Part shown: positions 18,401 to 25,566 of the stretch, one piece after another
Numbering within the stretch: the stretch's first letter is position 1
How the letters are laid out: each line of letters begins with the position of its first letter
Assembly: GCF_900088825.1 (NCBI RefSeq)
Contig: NZ_LT592171.1
Location: 1,476,109-1,540,108, forward strand
DNA length: 64,000 nt
DNA from: Thiomonas delicata
Lineage (GTDB): Bacteria > Pseudomonadota > Gammaproteobacteria > Burkholderiales > Burkholderiaceae_C
Direction of reading: 5' to 3'
Program-made: the position numbers and the translations under genes
The notes under the pieces: model-generated
Seen by the model: the letters and a program-made list of their open reading frames with translations, nothing else
Databases searched by the model: none
Told to the model about the DNA's origin: nothing

Positions 18401-18922
18401 AGGCCCCCAGAGTTTGTCGGCCTCCGTCTCGAGCGCTTCGCGGATGTCACCGAGCGAGGCGATTCCGGCTGCGGACTGAAACAGAATCTGGCCGAGGTCG
18501 CTCGACGCCGACAAAATCGCCGCGCCGCCTTTGACCAGTCGTTCATGGTCCAGGCTGAACATCTGCAAAAAAAATTCCCGGTCCGTGTTGCCGAGATAGC
18601 CGCCCAAGGCCCCGTCCGTCAGTGGCGCTTCCTGGGGCGTGCGAAGGGTTTGCTTATTGGCCTTGACGCGGTGGAACTCCAGGATGTTGTTGTCCTGCTC
18701 CAGCAGGCCGCCTAGACGAAGCTCGGGCAGCGGATGCAGGAATGCATGGGCGGAGCGCATCGGCAATCCATAGAGCATGTCCACGATGGCCGACCGCACG
18801 GTGGATTTGCCCGCTTCATTGGGGCCGACGATGACGTGGATGTCGTGGCCCCGCCGTGGCAGCTCGATGCTGTGGCCGGTGAATTTGCCATAGCGGATGA
18901 GGTCGATGCGCTGAATTCGCAT
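15467..18922 (-). CDS. YhaN-like (SbcC-type) AAA ATPase with long coiled coil
   Basis: This protein of about 1151 residues has Walker A VGPNEAGKST near residue 33, a long central helical region rich in Glu, Ala and Gln that fits a coiled coil, and C-terminal ABC signature LSDGTRDQL with Walker B FIADDLFINYDD. This is the SMC/Rad50-like plan of SbcC and YhaN. It would work with the YhaO-like nuclease encoded just upstream to process DNA ends. The ATG at 18922 is preceded by GCGGAG at 8 nt. A GTG at 18931 that overlaps the yhaO stop is the alternative start. Confidence 0.85.
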   Translation of the reverse strand: MRIQRIDLIRYGKFTGHSIELPRRGHDIHVIVGPNEAGKSTVRSAIVDMLYGLPMRSAHAFLHPLPELRLGGLLEQDNNILEFHRVKANKQTLRTPQEAPLTDGALGGYLGNTDREFFLQMFSLDHERLVKGGAAILSASSDLGQILFQSAAGIASLGDIREALETEADKLWGPRKSADRAYYQALEAFEAATKTLKDVTVRAKDWSDAQSKLAELDSALLDGRQRHAALKQRRGQLNRVRAVKPFLLELDQLRLRLDAHAQTPSLPENSATTLADAEQKAAVAASEVKHHAEAEEAAQTALGALHVERNLLEHAPEIVELNNQRLQYRAHPNDIARRQAEVDAQWQVVASLARQMGWAETDEQALRARVPTAMTRSSLAHLIGRHAVLHEKRQASQKACKAKAGELERAQAELDRLPAGQPPVRLVAALTAAQSLGDFEGVLREREALVAQRKSEAEAAQLALHPWQGPPETLRSMAPPSRETIQALVLAQNQDEAEARAAAKRIAELEAETGTLELDIKQLRDTRHPVTRDEVLHARQTRDSTWASLKLQPGRLVDDAPQFEREIAEADALADSRHDTIQDASTLQAKQAQLERTALAMRSAQSALKALHDGVQERQTQWGVQAQRCGLPALPFQSMGSWLDARSRALESMDALTAATQSHGAQQQAIEHARAELSQAMQSLGMAAQEGSLHALMVQSESHLRAVTQALGQRQTVMRQIGDATRDLESLRLEQDSDQVALDAWTSQWTAALAQAGFAPSDTTGAVEGALEVLQKIDDGLDLMRKTRVERIETMRADLAAFEGAAKTLAARMATDLADRSPEEIAQELERRLRRAQDAEKEHRRLHAALEDAKVRKADAQARVEQANAAIQPIFERAGVATHEELRAVIAASDECRQLTMRYAAAEESIRNLGEGMRLEALRAESDSIDGTAASAELDDLDRQEEELLSQERELSGARQDARTRLSAMAGSAGGAKAEAQRQEALAGMVEAVEQYVRLHTATRLLRWAIEQYRELKQGPMLATASRLFAQLTLGSFERLSVDFESEPPKLLGRRQSGESVGVDGLSDGTRDQLYLALRLAALDMHLAQSHAMPFIADDLFINYDDARSKAGLEALGELSTKTQVIVLTHHDHLLPAFRQAFGLDVNVVEL

Positions 18923-18927
18923 GTCGC

Positions 18928-20184
18928 TCACTCCGCCTGCGCCACGTGGGCCACGAGGGATGGCACGACGCTGCGCACGAGGTCGCGGGCATCGCCGTTT
19001 CGAAGGGCCTCCAACTGCGGCACGGCATGGAGGACATCCAAGTGCAGCTTGCCGACCATTTGCATCAAATCCTCGCGCAGGGACTGCAGGAACTCCTGGT
19101 CATCTTCCGCATTGGCGAGGATGGATTGCAAGTCCGCGATGGCGTCGGCGCGCGCTGCGACCTGGGCGGGCAGCTCAATCGGTTGCGTCTCCACCTTGAC
19201 TTTCTCAATCCAGAGGCGCCCTGGCGCGATGGCGGCGGCCTGGTTGAGGATTTCGGCGCGCAGCTGACTTTCAAGCCCAAACAGGTGGCCATGGGCGGGA
19301 GAGCTTCCTGTCAGCCTCACCCGCACCGCCAAGGTCAGGGAACCCTCGGTGCTGGAGACCAATGCTTCGAGGCTAAGCCCCACGCACTGGACGACCTCGG
19401 CGAGGGTCCTGGCGTGCGAGACGTCCACATCGAGTGCAGCCCAGCGAAGCACGTCCACGATGACGCGCTCGACCGACTGGATGTCTGGGCCTTGGGCCGT
19501 CACCATCAATGCCCCCTTCGGCCCCGTCTCCCGGATATGGCGCCCCTGGAGGTTGCCCGGATAGGCAATCCTCGACGCGCCGTCCCATTGCTGGTGGTCG
19601 TGCACGTGGCCCAGCGCCCAGTAGCCGTAGCCCTTGGCGTGCAATTCCGCCACCGAGCACGGCGCGTAATTGGCGTGCGCTGTGTGGCCCTCGAGCGCGG
19701 TGTGCAAGACGCCAATATTGAGCCAGCCAGGGATGGGGTCCGGGTAGGTGTGAACCAGGTTCTCCGTTGTTGCCGCGACCTTGAAGCTGCGCCCGTGCAG
19801 CGCCACCTGAAGGTCGTCGAGCTTGAACGTCTCGGCCTTGTTCGCCGAGAAGGCGTGGACGTTGTCCGGCAGGGCAAGCCGCTTGGTCATCTCGCTTTCG
19901 GCGTCATGGTTGCCATAAAGGAGATAGACCCGAATGCCGGCTTGTTTGAGGCGACCCATTTGCCCGGAGAAGAAGATGCCGGTGTTGAAGTCGCGCCAGT
20001 TGCCGTCGTAGAGGTCGCCGGCGATGACCATGAAATCGACCTGTTCTTCGAGGGCAAGGCTAACCAGGTTTTCGAAGGCATCGCGGGTGGCGGTGCGTAG
20101 CAGCTCCGCCGGGGCGTCCTGGTACGCACTCAGGCCGGTGAGCGGGCTGTCGAGATGGATGTCAGCGGCGTGAATGAAGCGCAT
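18928..20184 (-). CDS. YhaO-like (SbcD-type) metallophosphoesterase/exonuclease
   Basis: This 418-residue protein opens with the metal-binding motif IHAADIHLDSPL, followed by VIAGDLYDG, LLYGNHDAES and, later, GHVHDHQQW. These are the D-x-H, G-D-x-x-D, G-N-H-D/E and G-H-x-H motifs of calcineurin-like nucleases such as SbcD and Mre11. A GGAGG site stands 4 nt before the ATG at 20184. It is directly followed by the YhaN-like ATPase, so the two should form an Mre11-Rad50-like complex. Finding this pair downstream of a plasmid-type replication operon is unusual. Confidence 0.85.
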   Translation of the reverse strand: MRFIHAADIHLDSPLTGLSAYQDAPAELLRTATRDAFENLVSLALEEQVDFMVIAGDLYDGNWRDFNTGIFFSGQMGRLKQAGIRVYLLYGNHDAESEMTKRLALPDNVHAFSANKAETFKLDDLQVALHGRSFKVAATTENLVHTYPDPIPGWLNIGVLHTALEGHTAHANYAPCSVAELHAKGYGYWALGHVHDHQQWDGASRIAYPGNLQGRHIRETGPKGALMVTAQGPDIQSVERVIVDVLRWAALDVDVSHARTLAEVVQCVGLSLEALVSSTEGSLTLAVRVRLTGSSPAHGHLFGLESQLRAEILNQAAAIAPGRLWIEKVKVETQPIELPAQVAARADAIADLQSILANAEDDQEFLQSLREDLMQMVGKLHLDVLHAVPQLEALRNGDARDLVRSVVPSLVAHVAQAE

Positions 20185-20499
20185 GCGGCCTCCGGTTCGG
20201 TTTGCCACAGCTTACCGCCGCGCGACCGCGCCGGAACCCAGCCATGGCGAGCCTGGTTGCCTGGACTGGAGGCGGGCCATGGGCGGCAGGCTGGCGATGG
20301 GTGGCGGGAGTTTCTGTGAAGCGCGCGGCCTTTGCCCGGCAGAGTTTGTGCTGCTGGCCAGCGGCCCTGGCGGCCTTGCTGGGGAACGCCTGCCTTTGGC
20401 ACACGAGGTGGCGAAGCCAGCTCAGGCAGGTTGCGCATCCGGCGAACCAGGGGCGCCGTCATGCCCCCTGGTTTCGCTTGTTCAAGTTAGTCCAGGCTC
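20185..20499. other. gap between repC and yhaO without a convincing gene
   Basis: This 315-bp stretch lies between the repC stop and the ribosome site of the yhaO-like gene. A minus-strand frame crosses it but has an arginine- and proline-rich composition and no family resemblance. No clear promoter or terminator was found. The yhaO-yhaN pair could be read from the repC operon or from a promoter here. Confidence 0.4.
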
Positions 20500-21585
20500 T
20501 CAAAGAAGACTCAAGGCCTTGTCTTGGCATGGGTTTTCTGCATCACCCCGTTGCCCATCGTCCATGTCGGCGTTGTCGATAGTCCCTGGGGATGGACTAT
20601 CGACAACGCGCTGCATGAATCGGGTGGCATCGAAGCGCTCGACCATGGCCGTCGAGACAGCCTGCGGTGTATCCTCCAGCACGGCGGCCTCAGGCTTGGC
20701 GTTGCCGATAGTCCCTGGCTGCTGCCGCGCCCGTACCGCGCGTCGGGTGATTTCGGCCACCTCAACCCGCGGCCAGGCGACACCCCAGCCAGGCAGCCGC
20801 CCAAGCGCCACCAGGCTGTCGCGCACCGCCTTGCGCCGAGCCCGGAGTGTGCCCTGCGGAATCACGCCGCTCGCGTCCCAGAGACGCTGCATCAGGGTCT
20901 CGACCCCGACCTTGAGCGAGCGCCCCGCTCTGAGCGTGGTCGACAAGAAGGCATGCACGGCCTGGGCCGTGTCGGTCGCCAGGTCCTGGCGCTCACGCAT
21001 CGACACCTGGGCATACAGCCCACCCATGACCGCGCCGGCAAGGCGGCAGTTCACCGCGAGATGCAGGCGGACATCGTTGCCATGCCAGAGTGTCACGAGT
21101 CGAGATTGCCGGACGCTGTTCAGGGCATCGTTGGCTTTCTCCCAGACGACCACTTCACACAGGCGCCGCAACTGCTCTTCGCGTAACTGCTGGCTGCGCC
21201 CCCCGTGGCTGCCACAGCGCCCGGCGAGCTCGTACCAGGACGTGCGGATGTGCAATGTTTCGCCCTCCACGGCCGCTTGACCGTCATGCATGGCACGCCA
21301 CAAGTCCTGGCCGATGCCGGTCGCACGGCGGTCGATGACCACCACATCCCGTGCGACCTGTGCGTATTGTTCTTGCGCCAGCTCCAGCAGCACGAGCAAT
21401 AGCGTCTGCTCGGGCATGCCAAGCGCTTCGCGGGCACTGAAACGCAACGTCATCCCGCCTTGGGCCGGACGATAGACGACATCGAGGGTTGGACGGGTCT
21501 TGGTTTTCGGCAGCGGGCGAAACAGCTGACTGAGACCCGTGGCCGGGTCATAGCGCACGATGCGCAATGGCGATGTCGAGTTCAT
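20500..21585 (-). CDS. IncQ-type replication initiator RepC-like protein
   Basis: This 361-residue protein resembles RepC, the iteron-binding initiator of IncQ plasmids, by recognition of its overall sequence (TRPTLDVVYRPAQGGMTLRF, LWHGNDVRLHLAVNCRLAGA) and by being encoded directly after a RepA-type helicase with a 4-nt ATGA overlap. It would bind origin repeats and open DNA for RepA. The C-terminal part is encoded by DNA that forms a long palindrome and a direct repeat, giving the peptide PGTI(G/D)NA twice. No RepB primase gene is visible nearby, so replication may use host primase. Confidence 0.7.
   Translation of the reverse strand: MNSTSPLRIVRYDPATGLSQLFRPLPKTKTRPTLDVVYRPAQGGMTLRFSAREALGMPEQTLLLVLLELAQEQYAQVARDVVVIDRRATGIGQDLWRAMHDGQAAVEGETLHIRTSWYELAGRCGSHGGRSQQLREEQLRRLCEVVVWEKANDALNSVRQSRLVTLWHGNDVRLHLAVNCRLAGAVMGGLYAQVSMRERQDLATDTAQAVHAFLSTTLRAGRSLKVGVETLMQRLWDASGVIPQGTLRARRKAVRDSLVALGRLPGWGVAWPRVEVAEITRRAVRARQQPGTIGNAKPEAAVLEDTPQAVSTAMVERFDATRFMQRVVDSPSPGTIDNADMDDGQRGDAENPCQDKALSLL
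20570..20609. repeat. 16-bp perfect palindrome with 8-bp spacer inside repC, plus a 20-bp direct copy
   Basis: Arms 20570-20585 and 20594-20609 are exact complements, reading GCGTTGTCGATAGTCC on the plus strand. The 20-bp word 20570-20589 occurs again at 20699-20718 with one mismatch, 129 bp away. Repeats of 20-22 bp are the size of IncQ iterons. The repeats lie within the coding sequence of the initiator-like gene. Confidence 0.65.
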
Positions 21586-22571
21586 GCGTGCGCCCCCGCA
21601 AGCTTGAGCTGCCGCGCACGGGGCGCAGCGGTGCTGGGCACCTTAGTGCGTGTCTGCGTCACCTGACCAGCCACGCTCTCTGTAACAGCCAAGACGCCAC
21701 CGGCCAGCCGCTGCAAACGGATGGTTGGCTGCGGCGGCAGGTAGTTCGCCTTGGCGACGTCGAGCAGCAGGACCTGTCCGCGGGCTTCTTCGGAGACGCC
21801 CGCGTGTTGCGCCTGGTCGCGCGACAGCCGGCTCAGGTTGAGCTGCCACCGTGCGCCGTCAGTCAGGGCGGAGGAGCCGCGTGCGGCCCCCGCCGCGTCT
21901 CCCTGGCCGGAGAAGGTGGCCGCCTTGCTGGCGTGATGGGCAAAGAGCACCGCGGCACCGACATGCTCGGCGAGACTGCGCAGGGCCTGCACCAGCTTGT
22001 TCATCGCCGCGGAGTCGTTCTCGTCGCAGTCATGGAACTGACGCAACGGGTCGATGAGCACCAGGCGCGCACCCTCGCAGGCCTTGGCCAGGTCCCTGAG
22101 CACACGGGTCCGTTGCTGGTCGGCATCGAGCAGGGCGTAGGACTGCGTTGTCCCCGCGAACAGGCGCAGGTTGTTCTGCAGCCGAGCGAGAAACTCCTCA
22201 AACGCCAGCTTGATGCCGAACTGTTCCCGCCGTTCGAAGAGGGTGTGGGCGATGGCGTGCAGACGATGCGCCAGCACGGCCTTGGACTCCTCCGCCGCAA
22301 CGAGAACCACGGAGGCGGGTTTGCTGGTAGGCAGCAGCCCCGCGAACAGACCGGCACAGGCCGGAGTTCCGGTCGCCATGGCGATGGCCAGCTGCAACTC
22401 GAGCATGGTTTTACCAGCCCCGCCCGGACCGGCGAGCATGCCCACGGTTCCGGCCAGCAGACCGGGCAGGACATGGTCCAGCGGAGTCGGGGGCGTCGTC
22501 AGCAGCGCATGCACATCGAGGGGGTCCGAGAACGCCGGCTTCGGCTTGGAGAGGGTGGTGGTCTCAGACAT
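21582..22571 (-). CDS. RepA-type replicative helicase / AAA ATPase
   Basis: This 329-residue protein has Walker A AGPGGAGKTML near residue 47, VVLVAAEESKAVLAHRL, Walker B ARLVLIDPLRQF and AAVLFAHHASKAA. This is the RecA/RepA-like plan of the hexameric helicase of IncQ plasmids (RSF1010 RepA), also common on islands. The ATG at 22571 is chosen because GGGAGG stands 5 nt before it and it overlaps the alpA stop. It should unwind DNA at an origin opened by the RepC-like protein encoded next. Confidence 0.8.
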   Translation of the reverse strand: MSETTTLSKPKPAFSDPLDVHALLTTPPTPLDHVLPGLLAGTVGMLAGPGGAGKTMLELQLAIAMATGTPACAGLFAGLLPTSKPASVVLVAAEESKAVLAHRLHAIAHTLFERREQFGIKLAFEEFLARLQNNLRLFAGTTQSYALLDADQQRTRVLRDLAKACEGARLVLIDPLRQFHDCDENDSAAMNKLVQALRSLAEHVGAAVLFAHHASKAATFSGQGDAAGAARGSSALTDGARWQLNLSRLSRDQAQHAGVSEEARGQVLLLDVAKANYLPPQPTIRLQRLAGGVLAVTESVAGQVTQTRTKVPSTAAPRARQLKLAGAHA

Positions 22572-22773
22572 GACGGCCTCCCGCTGTTTGCACGTGCTGT
22601 TCAAGCCACGCATCCACGTCGCTTGCGCGCCAGCGCAACAGGCGCGTATGCGGCAGCATCAATCGCGGTGGCACCGCTTCGGGGTTACGTTTAAGGTCTT
22701 TTTTGATGGTTTCTGGACTTCTGCCGAGCACCTCAGCTAGCTCGCCCAAATCCAATAATCGTTGCACTTCCAT
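22564..22773 (-). CDS. AlpA/excisionase-like HTH protein
   Basis: This 69-residue protein begins MEVQRLLDLGELAEVLGRSPETIKKD and ends LLRWRASDVDAWLEQH. This is the MerR-like winged helix of AlpA and phage excisionase-type regulators. It is the first gene of the alpA-repA-repC operon and overlaps repA by 8 nt. A copy of the shared island motif (GGCTACAC) lies 91 nt before its start. AlpA proteins elsewhere control integrase genes and excision of islands; here it may control replication or excision. Confidence 0.75.
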   Translation of the reverse strand: MEVQRLLDLGELAEVLGRSPETIKKDLKRNPEAVPPRLMLPHTRLLRWRASDVDAWLEQHVQTAGGRHV

Positions 22774-22863
22774 TGCGTACTTTCCAGGCCGGTTCTTGGC
22801 TGGCAAACACGTCGACCGACCCCGACCGCTCTTGCCGGTTGAAACCATCCATCGGTCTCAACT

Positions 22864-22876
22864 GGCATGTGTAGCC
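22864..22876 (-). promoter_or_regulatory. shared island motif upstream of alpA
   Basis: On the minus strand the sequence reads GGCTACACATGCC. It shares the core CTACAC with the elements before six other island genes. It lies in the 237-bp divergent region between alpA and the XRE gene, which contains no other feature I can support. Confidence 0.45.
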
Positions 22877-22942
22877 ACCTCGTTTATGCATCGCCCCTCG
22901 CTGGCGGCCACCTGACAGCCCCCGCGCACTGTGGAGTGCCGC

Positions 22943-22956
22943 TCGCTACACGAAGG
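22943..22956 (+). promoter_or_regulatory. shared island motif upstream of the XRE gene
   Basis: The sequence TCGCTACACGAAGG ends 54 nt before the start codon at 23011. It is the best match to the motif found before seven island genes and is identical over 14 bases to the copy before ssb. Confidence 0.55.
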
Positions 22957-23010
22957 AGAAATTCACACTCACGACGGGTGCAACGTCCCTCTCAGGCAAA
23001 GGAAACAAAG

Positions 23011-23622
23011 ATGGCAAGAAAGAACAACAGCATGAACGCGACCACCCACGAAGCTCCCGCCCCCATAACCCATTGGTCTGGGAACTTCGACAAGACGCAA
23101 GCCCACCGCCCAGGCGGCCTGCTCATGGCAGCGCTGGTGCAATGCGCAAGCGAGCGGGGACAGTCGATGCACGAAATGGCAGAGGCGATTGGCTACAGCT
23201 ACCCATACCTCAATCTGCTGATAGCAGGTACGCGGCGTGTCGACCAAATCAGCGACGACTTCGCGCAAGCGTGTGCGCTGTATTTACGCGTACCACGCAT
23301 GACGGTGCTGCAACTAGCGGGGCGAATTCGACCCCAGGACTTGTTCGAGCCCGACTTGTTTCATGCGCGAGCTCTCGAGCCAGCGATGCGATTCGTCGCT
23401 GAGGACATCATGTGGGGGCACCTGCTCACAGCCGAACTGCGCGCGAGCAAGGCTGAGACGCAGTACTGCATCGTCAAGCTCTACGAGGCTGCGACTGGCA
23501 AGACCCTGCTGCCTATGGAACTCCAGGCCAGGACCTTGGCGCGCGAGGTGCACGCCATGAAGCGGCAATTGGTCAAGCGTCGCGCTGCGCTCAAGCGAAC
23601 CCAGGACAGCACCGCGAATTGA
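23011..23622 (+). CDS. XRE-like HTH regulator
   Basis: This 203-residue protein has a helix-turn-helix at about 58-80 (SMHEMAEAIGYSYPYLNLLIAG), then a helical region and a basic C terminus (HAMKRQLVKRRAALKRTQ). The ATG at 23011 has AAAGGA upstream. It is similar in plan to the protein encoded at 29945-30538, suggesting a duplicated regulator family on the island. It is transcribed away from alpA, carries the shared upstream motif, and ends in a strong terminator, so it is a single-gene unit. Confidence 0.7.
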   Translation: MARKNNSMNATTHEAPAPITHWSGNFDKTQAHRPGGLLMAALVQCASERGQSMHEMAEAIGYSYPYLNLLIAGTRRVDQISDDFAQACALYLRVPRMTVLQLAGRIRPQDLFEPDLFHARALEPAMRFVAEDIMWGHLLTAELRASKAETQYCIVKLYEAATGKTLLPMELQARTLAREVHAMKRQLVKRRAALKRTQDSTAN

Positions 23623-23625
23623 TAA

Positions 23626-23658
23626 AGCCCCCGGATTTTCTCCGGGGGCTGTTTTTTG
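23626..23658 (+). terminator. rho-independent terminator of the XRE gene
   Basis: A 9-bp GC-rich stem (arms 23626-23634 and 23642-23650) with a 7-nt loop is followed by GTTTTTTGG. It begins 3 nt after the stop codon. Confidence 0.85.
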
Positions 23659-23713
23659 GAATCAATAAACTCGTGAAGCTGGGGCCCGCTTGACCTCAGA
23701 CGTTCTTAGACGT

Positions 23714-23824
23714 CTATGACCTAGAACTGCGCCTGCGGGCATGACGCCCCACGGTTCGGCGCAGGTCTGCGACGCAGGCCGCGAGCACCGCCCCAAGTGC
23801 GAGAAGGCTGAGCATGTCAAGCAT
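23714..23824 (-). CDS. 36-residue hydrophobic/basic small protein after ssb
   Basis: A strong ribosome site, AGGAG, stands 6 nt before the ATG of a 36-codon frame. The product begins MLDMLSLLALGAVLAACVAD, a hydrophobic segment of about 18 residues, and ends in an arginine-rich tail (RRTVGRHARRR). That is the form of a small single-span membrane protein. It lies 75 nt after the ssb-like gene in the same direction, so the two may be cotranscribed. No family is recognised. Confidence 0.5.
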   Translation of the reverse strand: MLDMLSLLALGAVLAACVADLRRTVGRHARRRSSRS

Positions 23825-23899
23825 CGATATCTCCTGTCATCAGCGACCACCAGATTGGTCGCAAACGGGGATGGACTAGGCAGCCTGCGCAGGGTTCTC

Positions 23900-24223
23900 C
23901 TACGCCGTGGCGGCTTGTTCCGCTGCGAGTGCAATGGCTGGTCGAGCGAGCTTGCTCGCTTCGAACGCAAGGATGAGCAGCGTGCCTGTGGGTTTGCCCT
24001 CACGCGACAGGTAAAAATCGGTCTTGAGTTTGCCCGTGACCTTGACGAACGCCCCCTTATCAAGGCGCGGGTTGTGGTCCTTCATCATGCGCACGGTGTA
24101 CCAAGTGGACTCAGTATCGACCCCGCGTTGGCTCTCGCACAACCGAAATTCGTAGTACCCACGACCCGTACTCTTCGATACCTTGCGCTCGGGTTGCGTC
24201 GCCACGTTTCCAAAAACTTGCAT
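23900..24223 (-). CDS. single-stranded DNA-binding (SSB-like) protein
   Basis: This 107-residue protein begins MQVFGNVATQPERKVSKSTG and contains YYEFRLCESQR, TWYTVRMM and GAFVKVTGKLKTDFYLSREG. The pattern of a short OB-fold with the K-V-x-G-x-L strand fits island-borne SSB proteins. It lacks the acidic C-terminal tail of housekeeping SSB, so it may not recruit the same partners. AGGAC precedes the ATG at 24223, and the shared motif TCGCTACACGAAGG lies 35 nt upstream. Replication or transfer of the element would need such a protein. Confidence 0.75.
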   Translation of the reverse strand: MQVFGNVATQPERKVSKSTGRGYYEFRLCESQRGVDTESTWYTVRMMKDHNPRLDKGAFVKVTGKLKTDFYLSREGKPTGTLLILAFEASKLARPAIALAAEQAATA

Positions 24224-24258
24224 AGTGTCCTCATTCAAATGCGATGGCAAATGCCATC

Positions 24259-24272
24259 CCTTCGTGTAGCGA
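24259..24272 (-). promoter_or_regulatory. shared island motif upstream of ssb
   Basis: On the minus strand the sequence reads TCGCTACACGAAGG, identical to the copy at 22943-22956. It ends 35 nt before the ssb start. Confidence 0.55.
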
Positions 24273-24276
24273 CCGG

Positions 24277-25566
24277 TCAGCCATCGTCGCCATCCTCATC
24301 ATCGGTCGGCACCAGCGGCGACCCTGGCACTCGCCAAAGGCTCAGATTCGCCGGCCGTTTGTAAGGCAAGTAGTTGTCGCCAAACCAGCCGTCGGTGCTC
24401 CACTTGTTCGTCACATCAATCCGCACCTTGGGCAGCCAAATTGGCAGCATCTGCACGATGACATGACCAACTTGCTCATCTATCAGTGCGGTTCGGCTGT
24501 CCTGGCGCTTGACCGGGATTGCAGCCATCACCTCGTAGACGCCATCACTCTGCCGCCGGATGTGCCTACGCCCTTCGGTCAGCACGAGCTGATTGCAAGC
24601 AGCCGCGAGCTGCTCGACGACACGGACCGCGTCACGCTCGATGCGCTCGGTTTTGCACATGACGACAACGCGGCGCAGCACCCGCCCATCGGCGAGCTTG
24701 TTGCCAATCGCGCCCACCAACGCCGCGAGGTCGGCCTGGCGGTCGGAGCCTCGCTTGCTGCGGTCGACCTCGAACCATGTGACGCCTCGCCCCTCCACAT
24801 CGAACGCGACCGCATCTGGGCGCAGGTGCTTGCGGACAGAGGCGCCGCGGCGATGGACGCTCACGGTGATGTAACCTTGGACGGCCTTGCTGCTCCCATT
24901 GCGCGTGCCAGCTTTGGCATTGGCATTGAGGTCATGCAGGAGCTCGGATTCTGTGACCGCACGGAGGCCTCGCGCCCAGCTGCAAACCACAAGAAATTGG
25001 GCCCACAATCGGTGTTCGGGATTGGTCATATCGCTGACCCTTCGCACTGAAGATGCGGCGTCGTGGCCATGGTCGCCGAGCCAATCTACGCCGGGCTGCG
25101 TGAGTCCGTAGACCGTCTGGAATCGGTCGGTCCTGTAACGACGCAGAAGGCCACGCTTGACCATGCCGCGGACCGCCCGTTGGGCTGCTGTCAGGGAAGC
25201 TTTGAATGGGCGCTCGGGAAAGCAAGCGGCGGCGACGTCGATGGTGCGGATGACCCTAAATCTGTTTGCGAGCCGAAGGGACCGTTCGAAAATGGCGTCA
25301 CGCAGATGGAGGCTCGATGCCCTGGTGGTCAGACCGCGAGAGGGTGCGAGCGGGCGTTGGTCGTCGTAACCGTGTAACGCTGTAACCGGCGTGTCGCCGA
25401 GTTTGGCCTCGTTGGTTACGCCGTTACGCGTTACAGCCGTTACGCCGTTTCGCGTGCTCACGGTGATGCCGGAGGTGGCGCCACCTGTTGCGGGCGAGGG
25501 TGAACCTGTGGCGACTGGCCCGGCATCGCGTGTTGCGCTTGGGCGTGTCTTCGTTTGTGTTGGCAT
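24277..25566 (-). CDS. Replic_Relax-like protein (winged helix plus nuclease-like half)
   Basis: This 429-residue protein has a disordered N terminus followed by a winged-helix region (RTIDVAAACFPERPFK, then RGLLRRYRTDRFQTVYGLT) resembling the Replic_Relax family of plasmid relaxation proteins. A second region with RPDAVAFDVEGRGVTWFEVDRSKR could be a restriction-endonuclease-like fold. Residues around 30-55 are encoded by the GTAAC repeat cluster and read RNGVT twice. The ATG at 25566 has GGAG upstream; a start at 25581 is also possible. The family suggests a role in replication or transfer, but no activity can be assigned. Confidence 0.55.
   Translation of the reverse strand: MPTQTKTRPSATRDAGPVATGSPSPATGGATSGITVSTRNGVTAVTRNGVTNEAKLGDTPVTALHGYDDQRPLAPSRGLTTRASSLHLRDAIFERSLRLANRFRVIRTIDVAAACFPERPFKASLTAAQRAVRGMVKRGLLRRYRTDRFQTVYGLTQPGVDWLGDHGHDAASSVRRVSDMTNPEHRLWAQFLVVCSWARGLRAVTESELLHDLNANAKAGTRNGSSKAVQGYITVSVHRRGASVRKHLRPDAVAFDVEGRGVTWFEVDRSKRGSDRQADLAALVGAIGNKLADGRVLRRVVVMCKTERIERDAVRVVEQLAAACNQLVLTEGRRHIRRQSDGVYEVMAAIPVKRQDSRTALIDEQVGHVIVQMLPIWLPKVRIDVTNKWSTDGWFGDNYLPYKRPANLSLWRVPGSPLVPTDDEDGDDG
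25366..25453. repeat. second GTAAC/GTTAC repeat cluster
   Basis: Three GTAAC words (25367-25388) face four GTTAC words (25414-25443) across a GC-rich spacer. The word GTAACGCTGTAACCG at 25374-25388 recurs exactly at 28953-28967, inside another gene. The same type of cluster occurs at 14189-14246. It overlaps the first codons of the Replic_Relax-like gene, so it could serve as operator or origin. Confidence 0.5.

Noticed and set aside
20130-20462. 110-codon minus-strand frame between repC and the yhaO-like gene
   Set aside because: It overlaps the supported start of the yhaO-like gene in another frame, and its product is Arg- and Pro-rich without motif.
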